DNA of 64,000 nt from Altererythrobacter xiamenensis (GTDB lineage Bacteria > Pseudomonadota > Alphaproteobacteria > Sphingomonadales > Sphingomonadaceae), in NCBI RefSeq assembly GCF_900177715.1, contig NZ_FXWG01000001.1, forward strand, positions 62,001-126,000, given 5' to 3'. The notes beneath the pieces were generated by a model. That model saw only the letters and a list, made by a program, of their open reading frames with translations, was not told where the DNA came from and did no database searches. Positions 54,003 through 63,759 of the stretch are shown in pieces. The position numbers were made by a program, and so were the translations under genes. The first letter of the stretch is position 1. Each line of letters begins with the position of its first letter.

Positions 54003-56291
54003 ATGAAGGTTCGCAACCCGGCCATTTCGCGCCTTAAACTGAGCGCCGCCGCACCCGCACTCGCCGCCACGCTTCTCGCAGGCTGTGCCACCACCTACGG
54101 AGACGACATGGATCCGATCGCCGCTGCCGAAGCCACCGCCGATTACAGCCCCGAAATCCCCGAAGGCACGGGCTATTTCGCATCGGACAGCACGCTGCCG
54201 TTCCTGGCACCCGACTTCACCAAGATTTCCGAGGACGACTACGTGCCCGCTTTCGAGCAGGGCATGGCGATCCAGAAGGCCGAAGTGCAGGCGATCATCG
54301 ACAATCCTGCCCCGCCCACTTTCGCAAACACCATCGTCGAGCTGGAAAAGTCGGGCCGCATGCTGGGCCGCGTGAGCCGCGTTTTCTTTGCGCTGACCGG
54401 TTCGAACACGACCGATCGGCTGGACGAAATCCAGAGCGAGATCAGCCCGAAGCTGTCCGCCCATAGCGACAGCATCACGCTCAACCCGGAACTCTTCGCC
54501 CGCGTGAAGGCGGTTTATGACAACCGCGCCGCGATGAGCATGACTCGCGAAGACGCCAAGCTGCTCGAGGAAACCTACGACAGCATGGTCCATGCCGGCG
54601 CGCTGCTCACCGAAACCCAGCGCGAACAGGTCAAGGCGATCAATTCCGAGCTTTCGACCCTGACCACCGAGTTCAGCCAGACGGTGCGCGAAGCGACCGT
54701 CGACAATGCGCTGATCGTCGATACGGCGGAAGAGCTCGCGGGTCTTTCGGACTCGGAGATCGAGGCTGCCGCCAAGCTGGCTGCCGAGAAGGGTCATGAG
54801 GGCAAGTATGCCATCGCGCTCCAGAACACGACGCGCCACCCGCTCAACCCTGCTCTCACCAACCGCGACACGCGCGAAAAGCTGTTCAAACTTTCCGCCT
54901 ATCGCGCCGATCAGGGTGGCGAGAACGACACCCGCCTGATGCTTGCGAAGATTGCCAAGCTGCGCGCCGACAAGGCCGCGCTATTCGGCGAGGAAAGTTG
55001 GGCCAGCTATGCGATGTATGACCGCATGGCTAAGAATCCGGCGACCGCAATCGGCTTCATGGAGCAGATGGTCCCGGCGCTCGCCGCGACCCAGCGCCGC
55101 GAGGCTGCCGAAATCAACGCGATGATCGCGGCTGAAGGCAAGAACTTCTCGGTCCAGCCGTGGGACTGGAACGTCTATGCCGAGAAGATCAAGGCCGAAC
55201 GCTTCGCCTTCGACGAAAGCCTGGTGAAGCCTTACTTCCAGCTGGAAAAGGTGCTGGAAGACGGCGTCTTCTACATGGCGAACAAGCTTTACGGCCTCAA
55301 TTTCGAACGCCGTACCGATCTCCCGACCTATCATCCGGACGTGTGGACCTACACGGTCTTCGACCGCGACGGTTCGGAGCTCGGCCTGTTCTACTTCGAC
55401 CCGTTCCAGCGCCCCAGCAAGCGCGGCGGTGCATGGATGTCGAACTTCGTCGACCAGAGCCATCTGTGGGGCACCAAGCCGGTGATCTACAACGTGCTCA
55501 ACATCCCGAAGGCGCCCGAAGGTGAAGTCCAGCTGGTCGATTTCGACAATGTCGAGACGACCTTCCACGAGTTCGGCCACGCGCTGCACGGCTTCTTCGC
55601 CAACCAGAAGTACGAGAGCCTTTCGGGCACCGCCACGGCGCGCGACTTCGTCGAATATCCGAGCCAGGTGCACGAAATGTGGGCGACCTATCCCGAAGTG
55701 CTGCAGAACTATGCCAAGCACTACGAGACAGGTGAAACCCTGCCGATGGAGATGGTCGAGAAGATCCAGGCCGCAGCCAAGTTCAACCAGGGCTATGATT
55801 TCGGCGAAGTCGTCGAAGCGGCCCTGCTCGACATGAAGTGGCACGCGCTCACGCCTGCCGAAGCAGCCGCGATCGACACGCCGGAGAAGGTCGATGCCTT
55901 CGAACGCAAGTCGCTGAAGGAACTGGGCCTCGAGATCGACCTCGTGCCGCCGCGCTATCGCAGCAGTTACTTCAACCACATCTTCTCGAGCCCTGCGGGC
56001 TATTCGGCCGGCTATTACAGCTATCTGTGGACCGAAATGCTCGACAAGGATTCACGCCAGTGGTTCCTCGACAATGGCGGGCTGACGCGCGCCAATGGCG
56101 ATCACTATCGCAAGACCGTGCTGAGCCAGGGCGGAACGATGGACTATTTCCAGATGTTCCAGAACTTCGCCGGGCGTGAGCCTGACGTGAAGCCGATGCT
56201 GGCGAGCCGCGGACTGCTCGAAGGCGAGGCGCAGGCTGACAGCTCCAAGCCGGACGGCGCGCTTCCGCCGCGCACTGTCGGCGGCGAGTAA
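54003..56291 (+). CDS. M3-family peptidyl-dipeptidase lipoprotein
   Basis: A 762-residue zinc metallopeptidase, lipid-anchored (ALAATLLAGCATT, Cys near 26). Family M3 (Dcp/oligopeptidase A-like): the active-site HEFGHALHGFFAN (HExxH) is followed by ARDFVEYPSQVHEMWA with the third ligand Glu, and ends with NHIFSSPAGYSAGYYSYLW, which contains the substrate-binding Tyr and His residues. GGAG precedes the ATG at 54003. Probably located in the outer membrane or periplasm. Confidence 0.92.
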   Translation: MKVRNPAISRLKLSAAAPALAATLLAGCATTYGDDMDPIAAAEATADYSPEIPEGTGYFASDSTLPFLAPDFTKISEDDYVPAFEQGMAIQKAEVQAIIDNPAPPTFANTIVELEKSGRMLGRVSRVFFALTGSNTTDRLDEIQSEISPKLSAHSDSITLNPELFARVKAVYDNRAAMSMTREDAKLLEETYDSMVHAGALLTETQREQVKAINSELSTLTTEFSQTVREATVDNALIVDTAEELAGLSDSEIEAAAKLAAEKGHEGKYAIALQNTTRHPLNPALTNRDTREKLFKLSAYRADQGGENDTRLMLAKIAKLRADKAALFGEESWASYAMYDRMAKNPATAIGFMEQMVPALAATQRREAAEINAMIAAEGKNFSVQPWDWNVYAEKIKAERFAFDESLVKPYFQLEKVLEDGVFYMANKLYGLNFERRTDLPTYHPDVWTYTVFDRDGSELGLFYFDPFQRPSKRGGAWMSNFVDQSHLWGTKPVIYNVLNIPKAPEGEVQLVDFDNVETTFHEFGHALHGFFANQKYESLSGTATARDFVEYPSQVHEMWATYPEVLQNYAKHYETGETLPMEMVEKIQAAAKFNQGYDFGEVVEAALLDMKWHALTPAEAAAIDTPEKVDAFERKSLKELGLEIDLVPPRYRSSYFNHIFSSPAGYSAGYYSYLWTEMLDKDSRQWFLDNGGLTRANGDHYRKTVLSQGGTMDYFQMFQNFAGREPDVKPMLASRGLLEGEAQADSSKPDGALPPRTVGGE

Positions 56292-56342
56292 GCTCCAACG
56301 GCTTTGCATCCTAAGCCCCTCCGGATTGCCGGGAAATCAAGA

Positions 56343-56377
56343 ATGGGCGCTCCTGCGATGGGGCGCCCATTTTTATT
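56343..56377 (+). terminator. Rho-independent terminator after the M3 peptidase
   Basis: ATGGGCGC (56343-56350) pairs with GCGCCCAT (56363-56370) and is followed by TTTTTATT. It sits 51 bases after the M3 stop. Confidence 0.85.
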
Positions 56378-56404
56378 GGCGAAGGCTCAGAACAGGGCCG
56401 GAGG

Positions 56405-57418
56405 TTAAAACAGGGACTGTTTCATGGGAATGGCGAGTCCTGCCTGTTGGGCGATCATGCCGACCCATTGTTCGACCTGCCCGATTTCCTCGGCAAGTTT
56501 CGCATCCCGGGCCAGCATATTATCCTCGTCCTCATGCGCCGCCTGTGCCCCGCCGAGCTTGGAATGCTCATCGAACACGTCGGCATGGGCCAATTCCTCG
56601 GCCCCCGCTTGATCTATCTCCAGTTCGGCGAAATCCGCGATGGCTGCGATAGTCTTCACCCTCTCGGCATTGAAACGATCTCCATCGAGCGAGCGGAACC
56701 TGTCTCCGGAAATTCCGGCGACCTGGCCCTGCATGTGCAGCAGGAACCATCTTTGCCCCAGGAACCACGCGAGGGCTGCGGCCTGCATGTCGCTCATTGC
56801 GAAAAGCTCGCGAGAGCTCATTCCGAAATCCATCCCGGCATAGGATTGCAGAGCGAGGAACAGTTCGCGACCCCATCGCCGCCCCAGCAATCCCCGCTTG
56901 GCGACGGATCCAAGGAATTTCGGCAAGGCGTTGCTCATCAGGATCGCACGCGCCTCGGGCATCGTATTGAGCATCCCCGGAATCAGCATGTTGGCCATGT
57001 TTGACGGTTTTACGAACACCGCCTCGCCGGGCTCGTGCGCGCGGGAAAGAAGCTGCAGAACCGGTTTGACCAACGGCTTCGTCGCTTCGACATTTCCAGC
57101 GAGGCTGGCGAGAATACCCGGTTCGTTGAGGCCGATGCAGACACCCGGCCTGTCAAGTGCGCGAACAAGCAATGTCGACCGGCAGAACGCCGTGTGGAAG
57201 ATGAAATGGAGCTTGCCCGTCTCCACGCGCATGGCGCGCACATCGTCCCAGCCGATGATGGCAACATCCGCTTTGGAGCTTGGCTTGCGGTCTGCAAGGA
57301 ATCCGGTCTTGCCCAGTTCCGAGCGTGGGATGCGCATTAACTCTACCGTACGCCGAGAGACATCGACCCGGTGCGGGAGCCAGGACGGATCGGCTTCGAT
57401 TGTGCGGGGATCGGTCAT
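56405..57418 (-). CDS. Sulfotransferase-like protein, unassigned
   Basis: A 337-residue protein. LHFIFHTAFCRSTLLVRALDRPG (near residue 70-92) resembles the PAPS-binding loop of sulfotransferases (RSGTTLL pattern) and is followed by LNEPGILASLAGN. KPSNMANMLIPGMLNTMPEARAI may hold the second conserved Ser/Arg region. The C-terminal part is helical and Glu/Ala-rich. I place it in the sulfotransferase-like fold only tentatively; a substrate cannot be stated. It stands alone next to an ABC importer operon on the same strand. Confidence 0.6.
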   Translation of the reverse strand: MTDPRTIEADPSWLPHRVDVSRRTVELMRIPRSELGKTGFLADRKPSSKADVAIIGWDDVRAMRVETGKLHFIFHTAFCRSTLLVRALDRPGVCIGLNEPGILASLAGNVEATKPLVKPVLQLLSRAHEPGEAVFVKPSNMANMLIPGMLNTMPEARAILMSNALPKFLGSVAKRGLLGRRWGRELFLALQSYAGMDFGMSSRELFAMSDMQAAALAWFLGQRWFLLHMQGQVAGISGDRFRSLDGDRFNAERVKTIAAIADFAELEIDQAGAEELAHADVFDEHSKLGGAQAAHEDEDNMLARDAKLAEEIGQVEQWVGMIAQQAGLAIPMKQSLF

Positions 57419-57455
57419 AAGTCCGGCCTAGTAGGCTACGGCTTGGCGTCAAGCG

Positions 57456-58184
57456 TCAGACCGCGACCAGCGCCCGCGCGCCAGGCTCCCCCAGCCAGCG
57501 CGCGGAGACGCCCCAGACATCGGCGATCACGTCGCTCGCCAGCGCCTTCTCCGGGGCGTCGTCTGCAATCAGGCGGCCCTCTTTCAACACCAGCACGCGG
57601 TCGGCGTTGTTCATCGCCTTGGCCAAATCGTGAAGGACGAGCGCGACGCCCCTGCCCTCCTCCGCCGCCACACGCAGATGACGCAGCAAGGTAAGCTGGT
57701 GCGACAGGTCGAGCGCCGCCAAAGGTTCGTCCGCGAGGATCCATTGCGGCTCGCCCGCCAGCACGCGAGCGAGCAGAGCGCGCGCCTTCTCTCCGCCCGA
57801 AAGCTGCGAGGCGGGGCGATGCCGCAGGGCCTGCAGGGCGAATGCATCGATCGCCGCCTCGACAGCCTGCTCGCCCCTATCGCGCCACGGCATCCGCCCA
57901 AGCCGGACGAGATTGGCGACGGACACGTCCCATGCGACGCTGGCTTCCTGCGGGAGGTAACCGATCCGCTGAGCGCGGGCTCGCGGATGAAGCGTGTTGA
58001 GCGCTTCGCCATCCAGCGCGACTTTGCCCGATACAGGATCGAGCAGCGACGCAAGCGCCATCAGCAGGCTCGACTTGCCCGCGCCATTCGGCCCGCAGAT
58101 CGCCGTAATGCGCCCGGGTTCGAGCGTCGCTGACACCTCATCCAGCCGCCCGGGAATGGTCAACTTCTCTGCGACAAGGCTCAT
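57456..58184 (-). CDS. Iron/heme/cobalamin-type ABC transporter ATP-binding protein
   Basis: A 242-residue ABC ATPase of the FecE/BtuD/HmuV group. Walker A GPNGAGKSS, signature LSGGEKARALLARVL, Walker B ILADEPLAALDL and the switch His VLHDLAKAMN are present. Overlaps by 4 bases the permease gene upstream (minus strand order: binding protein, permease, ATPase). Confidence 0.9.
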   Translation of the reverse strand: MSLVAEKLTIPGRLDEVSATLEPGRITAICGPNGAGKSSLLMALASLLDPVSGKVALDGEALNTLHPRARAQRIGYLPQEASVAWDVSVANLVRLGRMPWRDRGEQAVEAAIDAFALQALRHRPASQLSGGEKARALLARVLAGEPQWILADEPLAALDLSHQLTLLRHLRVAAEEGRGVALVLHDLAKAMNNADRVLVLKEGRLIADDAPEKALASDVIADVWGVSARWLGEPGARALVAV

Positions 58185-59134
58185 ACCCGCCCCCTCCGCA
58201 TCTTCAGCAGCAGCCAGAGGAAGAACGGCGCGCCAATCAGAGAAAGCGCAATGCCGAGCCGCAATTCGGTCGCCATAGGGAGGATGCGCACGAGGCTGTC
58301 CGCGATCAGCACAAGCAGACCGCCCGCAAGCGCGCTTGGCAGGATGAGGCTCGACGGCAGGCGGTCGGTCAGCGGGCGGACCAGATGGGGGACGATCAGG
58401 CCGACGAAACCAATGATCCCGGCCACGGCGACGCCCGCGCCCACCGTCAGGCCGACGCCCGCCACGAGCAGCCAGAGCAGCCGCCCGCCATCGACACCCA
58501 TCGAATGCGCCGCCTCGCTTCCCAACGTCAACGCGTCGAGCGGGCGCGCTGCAAACGCCAGCAATATAATGCCCAGCGCCACCAGCGGCGCGGCAATCCA
58601 GACCTCGCGCCAGCTACGGTCGGTGAGTGCGCCGTTTAGCCACATCACGATCTCGCTCATCGCAAAGGCATTGGCGCTAGTGGTGATGGCGAGCGCGGTC
58701 AGCGCGCCCGCAAGGCTGGCGATCATCAGGCCGGCAAGAGTGAACAGCGCAATGCCGCCGCTGCGCCCGGCTATCAGCGCGAGCAGCGCCATCCCCGCCG
58801 CCGCGCCTGCAAGCGCAAATCCGGGGAGCAGCCATGCGCTCGCGGTATAGCCGAACCACAGGCTTGCCACCGCGCCAAGCGCCGCCATCGGCGCAATGCC
58901 GAACAGACCCGGATCGGCGAGCGGATTGCGCAGATATCCCTGCATCGCCGCGCCCGCAGCGCCGAGCCCGGCGCCGACGATCACCGCGAGGATCGAGCGC
59001 GGCAGGCGCAGTTCCATCAGGATCAGCGCGGCATTGGGTGTCGTCGCGGGATCGATCCACACCCGCCCCGCGAGCAGCGACAGCGGGAACGCCAGCACCA
59101 GCAGCGCGGCGAAGATCAGCGCGGCGCGGTTCAT
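58181..59134 (-). CDS. FecCD-family ABC transporter permease
   Basis: A 317-residue inner-membrane permease with about 9-10 hydrophobic helices. FecCD family hallmarks: RLPRSILAVIVGAGLGAAGAAMQGYLRNPLADPGLFGI near the N-terminus and GIIGFVGLIVPHLVRPLTD near the C-terminus. The start at 59134 is chosen because upstream residues are unlike any permease. Coupled by ATGA-type overlaps to the flanking genes. Confidence 0.93.
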   Translation of the reverse strand: MNRAALIFAALLVLAFPLSLLAGRVWIDPATTPNAALILMELRLPRSILAVIVGAGLGAAGAAMQGYLRNPLADPGLFGIAPMAALGAVASLWFGYTASAWLLPGFALAGAAAGMALLALIAGRSGGIALFTLAGLMIASLAGALTALAITTSANAFAMSEIVMWLNGALTDRSWREVWIAAPLVALGIILLAFAARPLDALTLGSEAAHSMGVDGGRLLWLLVAGVGLTVGAGVAVAGIIGFVGLIVPHLVRPLTDRLPSSLILPSALAGGLLVLIADSLVRILPMATELRLGIALSLIGAPFFLWLLLKMRRGRV

Positions 59135-59997
59135 GTAGCTTGCCTCATCTCGCGGCGGATGGCGTCGAGTCGCATCTGAACGCCGACGATTGTGCGCCCG
59201 CCGCAATAGAGCAGTCGCGGTTCGAAACTCTCGACCCTTGTATCGGCCAGCCGCTGCAAGGCCGGGTGGGTCTGCGCGGGACTATCGCCCGCCACGAGCA
59301 GCAGCTCGGGCGGATCGGCCAGCAAGCGTTCGAGCGAGACATAGTCCGCCTGGTTCAGTCCGCGCTTTTCAGCGAAGCTCGTGAATCCGTTCTGCTCCAT
59401 CACCTCGGCCACCAGCGTCTCGCCGCCCGGCACGATCTGGCCCGGCTGCCAGAGCAAGGTATCGATGTCGGGCTTCGGCTTGCCCGTCGCGTTCTCGAGA
59501 GCACGGTCAATGTCTCTGACCAGCCATTCACCCTCCAGCTCACGCCCTACGATCTTCGCAAGTCGGCGGATTTGCGCCTCGCTCTCTGCGACCGATTGCG
59601 GGCTGCCGAACGCCTCGACCCGGATGCCGAGGTCCTCCAGCGCCGACCGGGTCGCAGGCGCGATGAATGTGCTCGCCAGGACGACATCGGGATCGAGCGC
59701 GAGGATCTCCTCCACCGTGCCGCCGGTCACTTCGTAACGCTTCGCAACATTCTGCGGGATTGAACTGGAGGCGGGATCGTGGCTGTAATGCGACAGAGCA
59801 AGGATCTGGTCCGCGGACATTTCGACGAGCATCGCATCGGTGCAGGGGTTGAGGCTGACAATGCGCTTCGCGGTTGGCTGGATATCCCTGTCTGCTGCCG
59901 TCTCCGGCGCAGAACAGCCACCAAGCACCAGCGCGAGGGCGAGGCCCCCGGCGGCTAGCGCATCAGTTGCGCGTCGAAGGCTGCCCCATTTCGTCAT
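59131..59997 (-). CDS. ABC transporter periplasmic-binding lipoprotein (BtuF/HmuT-like)
   Basis: A 288-residue binding lipoprotein (LALVLGGCS, lipobox with Cys). Class III binding-protein pattern: RIVSLNPCTDAMLVEM, the EILALDPDVVLAST hinge region, GGRTIVGVQMRLDAIRRE at the end. Likely ligand is cobalamin, heme or a siderophore; none can be named from sequence, and no TonB receptor or riboswitch is in the window. Confidence 0.85.
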   Translation of the reverse strand: MTKWGSLRRATDALAAGGLALALVLGGCSAPETAADRDIQPTAKRIVSLNPCTDAMLVEMSADQILALSHYSHDPASSSIPQNVAKRYEVTGGTVEEILALDPDVVLASTFIAPATRSALEDLGIRVEAFGSPQSVAESEAQIRRLAKIVGRELEGEWLVRDIDRALENATGKPKPDIDTLLWQPGQIVPGGETLVAEVMEQNGFTSFAEKRGLNQADYVSLERLLADPPELLLVAGDSPAQTHPALQRLADTRVESFEPRLLYCGGRTIVGVQMRLDAIRREMRQAT

Positions 59998-60169
59998 ATT
60001 CTTCGAATGCCGCGATAATTGCGCTTTTCCTCCCCTGCAAGACCGCGCCCGAAGGCCTGCCATTAACCTTTGGACCAGTGGTGTTCGCTTTCGGGACGGG
60101 CCGGAGATGCCGCTCGCCCGGACATGATCTTAACGATACGCGCCTAAGCGCGCTCACGGCGCACCGAAA

Positions 60170-61252
60170 ATGAAACAGCAATTTGCTCGCCTTGTCCGCG
60201 GACTGACCGCAAAGCCCGCTTCCCCCTCGCGTGGGGACAAGCGCTTACTCGCGCTCGCCGCGATCATCGGTGTGCCCGCTTTTGCAGCGCCTGCCGACTG
60301 GTCTGCCGCTTCCGAGACAGCGACGGACACCGCGCAAATGGCGCAGCAGGCAGAGCTCATGCCGTTCGAGACCGCTGGTCAGAGTTTCCCGGGATCCGCA
60401 TTCTATTATCTCGAGGATGCGCCGGAACTTGCGCTGGCCCTGCCAACGATCGACCCGACCGAGAAACCCGCCGCGCCGGGCGAGCTTGGCCGGGTGCTCG
60501 ATCATGGCCCCGCTGCACGCGCATTCCTTTCCACCGCCACCGGTATGGACAAGGCCCGCGCGCAGCGCTGCATGGCGCAGGCGATCTATTACGAGGCCGC
60601 CAGCGAAAGCGAAGCAGGGCAGAAGGCGGTCGCCCAGGTCGTGCTCAACCGCGTGGCGCATTCGGCCTGGCCCAACAGCGTCTGCGGTGTCGTCTTCGAA
60701 GGTTCGACGCGGCGCACCGGTTGCCAGTTCAGCTTCACCTGCGACGGTTCGATGGCGCGCAAGCCCGGCAGGGCCGCGTGGGACCGCGCCCAGCGCATCG
60801 CCGCACGTGCGCTTTCGGGCGAAGTCTACGAGCCGGTTGGCCTCGCGACCCATTACCACACCAATTGGGTCAATCCTTATTGGGCCAAGTCGCTCGACCA
60901 CATCGGCACCATCGGCGCGCACCGCTTCTATCGCTGGCGCGGAGCCAATGGTCGCCCGGCCGCGTTCCAGGCGCGCTACGCAGGGGTCGAAAGCACCTAT
61001 CGCGCCAATCTGACCGGGCCGGTAACCGGTAGCGCCCCGATCGGCAGCGCTGCGGCCTACGCCCCGCTTCCCGCGAGCGTGCCTGCAACTGCGGAAGCGA
61101 CAACCTCCGCAGATCGAATTGTCGACCTGCCCAAGAGCGGTACGGTGGCAAGCACTGCCCATATGGGCGCAGGGCAGATCCGCGAGGAATACGCGAATGT
61201 CGGCAAGTGGCTCGACCAGCCGGGTAAGGCTGCAACCGCGCTTGGCCAGTAA
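60170..61252 (+). CDS. SleB-like cell-wall hydrolase
   Basis: A 360-residue secreted hydrolase. A hydrophobic N-terminal segment follows the basic start; the Hydrolase_2 (SleB) domain lies at about residues 125-270, with the catalytic Glu in RCMAQAIYYEAASESEAGQKAVAQVVLNRVAH and GCQFSFTCDGS. The C-terminus is low complexity (Pro/Ala/Ser/Thr-rich) and may span the periplasm. It probably acts in peptidoglycan remodelling at division or separation. Divergent from the ABC operon. Confidence 0.88.
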   Translation: MKQQFARLVRGLTAKPASPSRGDKRLLALAAIIGVPAFAAPADWSAASETATDTAQMAQQAELMPFETAGQSFPGSAFYYLEDAPELALALPTIDPTEKPAAPGELGRVLDHGPAARAFLSTATGMDKARAQRCMAQAIYYEAASESEAGQKAVAQVVLNRVAHSAWPNSVCGVVFEGSTRRTGCQFSFTCDGSMARKPGRAAWDRAQRIAARALSGEVYEPVGLATHYHTNWVNPYWAKSLDHIGTIGAHRFYRWRGANGRPAAFQARYAGVESTYRANLTGPVTGSAPIGSAAAYAPLPASVPATAEATTSADRIVDLPKSGTVASTAHMGAGQIREEYANVGKWLDQPGKAATALGQ

Positions 61253-61391
61253 GACACTGCGCATTTATCTCCAAAAATCGGCTAGTTAACGTCCGCGAAA
61301 CCCTAACCCGGAACGAAGCCTTAGCGGCGCTGCGCTAAACCTTGCGCACTCGCTGAAAACACCCCCTTTCGGGCGCATAAGGATCGCATCA

Positions 61392-61703
61392 ATGTCTCTC
61401 AGGTTCGCCGCCGCGCGTACTCCCAACCGTTCGCCGGTGGCGCGCGCACTTCGGAAGCGGGCGATCGAATGCGTCGCAAATGACAATGGTGAGAATGTCG
61501 AGCATGACCGGATGTTGAAAGCGGCTCTGCGCCATTTCGGGGAGTTCGGCCTGAGCGCGGCCCGCAAGGCGCGCCAGAATGCCGAAGCGGCATTTTTTGC
61601 GGGGGACCGCGATCTCTACGACTGGTGGCTCGGAGTTTGCCGGGTGCTTGACCGCAGGCTCGCTGCCGAGCTGGAAACAGGCACCAGTTCCAAAAGCGCG
61701 TGA
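61392..61703 (+). CDS. Small conserved sphingomonad protein of unknown function
   Basis: A 103-residue basic protein. The centre carries CVANDNGENVEHDRMLKAAL and the C-terminal half has ARKARQNAEAAFFAGDRDLYDWWLGVCRVLDRRLA, resembling a conserved family in sphingomonads. No signal peptide or membrane segment. Function unknown. Located 80 bases before the GGDEF-EAL gene on the same strand. Confidence 0.7.
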   Translation: MSLRFAAARTPNRSPVARALRKRAIECVANDNGENVEHDRMLKAALRHFGEFGLSAARKARQNAEAAFFAGDRDLYDWWLGVCRVLDRRLAAELETGTSSKSA

Positions 61704-61782
61704 GAGAATAAATCAAGCCCGCACAATCATTCAATAAAACCTGGTAAGTATCATATTAACCTGACGGTGACGACTTCCGGTT

Positions 61783-63759
61783 ATGGCGAAAGTCATGGCC
61801 GGCAAAGAGCCACTTCGGGCGCTGCGAAAGCGGTTTGCATCACAGACCAGCACGGACAAGCTGTCTGCGCAGGTACGGCGCACGCTCGTCACCACGCTCT
61901 ACACACAGCCCGGAAGTCTGGCGATTGGCGCGATCAACGGCATCGCCTCCACCGCCATCGCCGCCTGGGTTTCACAAAACGAGATTCTCTATCTCAGCTG
62001 CATCGTGCTGACCGTGATCGCAGTCGCGCGCGTGACTGCCGCGCTCGGCCTATCGCCCGAGCATGACGGCGACAGCACGCGCAAGCTCGAAGTGATCTAC
62101 GAAGTCGGCGCGTTCAGCTACGCGCTGGCGCTGGGCAGCATTGCCGCGATTTGCATCGTGATGAATGCCAGCGCAGCGGTCGAGGTGCTGATGGTAGCCA
62201 ACGCCACCTGCTACGGCGTGGGCATCTGCGCCCGCAACGCCGGGCGGCCCGTCATCGCGCTGGGGCAGCTTTCGCTGGTCTGCCTGCCGATCATGTTCGC
62301 AGCCCTGTGGGTGGGCACGCTCGCGCATATCGCGCTATTCATCACCATGCTGCTGCTTTTCCCGGCGATGGCCTCGATCACCTTCAACGTGTTCAAGGTA
62401 TTGCGCGATTCCATTGCTTCTGCAGAAACCAGCGCGCGCCTCGCCGAGAAGATGCAGATTCTTGCGCGGACCGATGTCGTCACCGGCCTCGCCAACCGCG
62501 CCGGTCTCAACCACGCCATGGTCGAAACCATGATGGCGCTCGAAGACGATGCCTGCATCGCGCTGATGTGGATCGACCTCGATCGCTTCAAGGAGGTCAA
62601 CGACCTGCTAGGCCATCCGATCGGCGACCGCGTGTTGTCCGAAGTTGCGCGGCGCCTGCGTGACGTTGCCCCCGAAGGTGCGACCATTGCGCGGTTCGGC
62701 GGCGACGAGTTCGTGCTGTTTTCCCCGATCCGCGACCGCAAGCAGAGCGAACAGATCGCCAGCGAAGTCCATGCCGAGATCATGCGCCCGATCCGCATCG
62801 ATGGCGACCGGCTGGAAGTGCGCGCGTCGGTCGGCGTCGCCCTGCTGCCCGAAGATGCGAACGATGCCGACACGCTGATGCAGAATGCCGACCAGGCGCT
62901 CTATCATGCGAAGATCGGCGGCCGCGCCCAGACGCGCTTCTTCGACCAGTCGATGACCCGCGACCTCGTGCGTCGCCGCGAGATCGAGGACGAACTGCGC
63001 CTTGCCATCCAGCGCGACGAGCTGTCGATCTTCTTCCAGCCGATCGTCGATCTCGAGACCGGCAAGATCCGCACCTTCGAGGCACTGGTGCGCTGGTTCC
63101 ACCCGGTGAAGGGGGAATTGCGCCCCGACGAGTTCATTCCGGTGGCCGAGGAATCGGGCGTGATCGTCACGCTGGGCAACTGGATCACCGCCCAGGCCGC
63201 GCGTGTATGCGCGCAATGGCCAGAGGACGTCACCGTCGCGGTCAACCTTTCGCCGCTGCAGATCCGCGCTCCCGGCGCTGCGCTCGGCATCCGCAACGCA
63301 CTGCGCGAAGCGAAGCTCGATCCGCACCGGCTCGAACTGGAAGTAACCGAGAGCCTCTTCATCGAGGACAACCACGCCACCGCAGCTTTCATCGAGGAAC
63401 TTGCGGCCGAGGGGGTGCGCTTCGCGCTCGACGACTTCGGAACCGGCTATTCCTCGCTCGGCTACATCAACAATTTTCCGTTCAAGAAGATCAAGGTCGA
63501 CCGCAGCTTCGTCTCGGGTCCCAATGTCGGCAAGAAGAGCGAAGCCATCATCCGCGCCGTCGCGGAGATGGGGACGCAGCTGGGTATGGAGATCGTTGCC
63601 GAAGGGCTCGAGACGATCGATCAGGTCCAAGCGGTACGCGAAGCGGGCTGTACGCTCGGCCAGGGCTACCACTTCAGCCGCGCCGTGCCCGACTATCTCG
63701 CCGCCATGCTGCTCGCCGAGGAGCGCGAGGGGCCGGACGGTCTGCGCAAGACCGCCTGA
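61783..63759 (+). CDS. Membrane diguanylate cyclase/phosphodiesterase (GGDEF-EAL)
   Basis: A 658-residue c-di-GMP enzyme. The first 210 residues hold several membrane helices (MASE-like sensor), then a GGDEF domain with RFGGDEFVLF intact and the RxxD inhibitory site missing (PEGA occupies that place), then an EAL domain with FEALVRW, EVTESLFIED, LDDFGTGYSSLGYINNF and VAEGLET, all catalytic residues present. Both synthase and phosphodiesterase activity are possible; net direction is not readable. Alternative start Met at 61795. Confidence 0.92.
   Translation: MAKVMAGKEPLRALRKRFASQTSTDKLSAQVRRTLVTTLYTQPGSLAIGAINGIASTAIAAWVSQNEILYLSCIVLTVIAVARVTAALGLSPEHDGDSTRKLEVIYEVGAFSYALALGSIAAICIVMNASAAVEVLMVANATCYGVGICARNAGRPVIALGQLSLVCLPIMFAALWVGTLAHIALFITMLLLFPAMASITFNVFKVLRDSIASAETSARLAEKMQILARTDVVTGLANRAGLNHAMVETMMALEDDACIALMWIDLDRFKEVNDLLGHPIGDRVLSEVARRLRDVAPEGATIARFGGDEFVLFSPIRDRKQSEQIASEVHAEIMRPIRIDGDRLEVRASVGVALLPEDANDADTLMQNADQALYHAKIGGRAQTRFFDQSMTRDLVRRREIEDELRLAIQRDELSIFFQPIVDLETGKIRTFEALVRWFHPVKGELRPDEFIPVAEESGVIVTLGNWITAQAARVCAQWPEDVTVAVNLSPLQIRAPGAALGIRNALREAKLDPHRLELEVTESLFIEDNHATAAFIEELAAEGVRFALDDFGTGYSSLGYINNFPFKKIKVDRSFVSGPNVGKKSEAIIRAVAEMGTQLGMEIVAEGLETIDQVQAVREAGCTLGQGYHFSRAVPDYLAAMLLAEEREGPDGLRKTA

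Noticed and set aside
59998..60169. Cobalamin riboswitch upstream of the ABC importer
   Set aside because: None of the conserved B12-box sequence can be found in this short gap.
61470..61500. tmRNA-like tag (VANDN) near 61480
   Set aside because: It is codons inside a conserved protein gene and no tRNA-like domain is adjacent.
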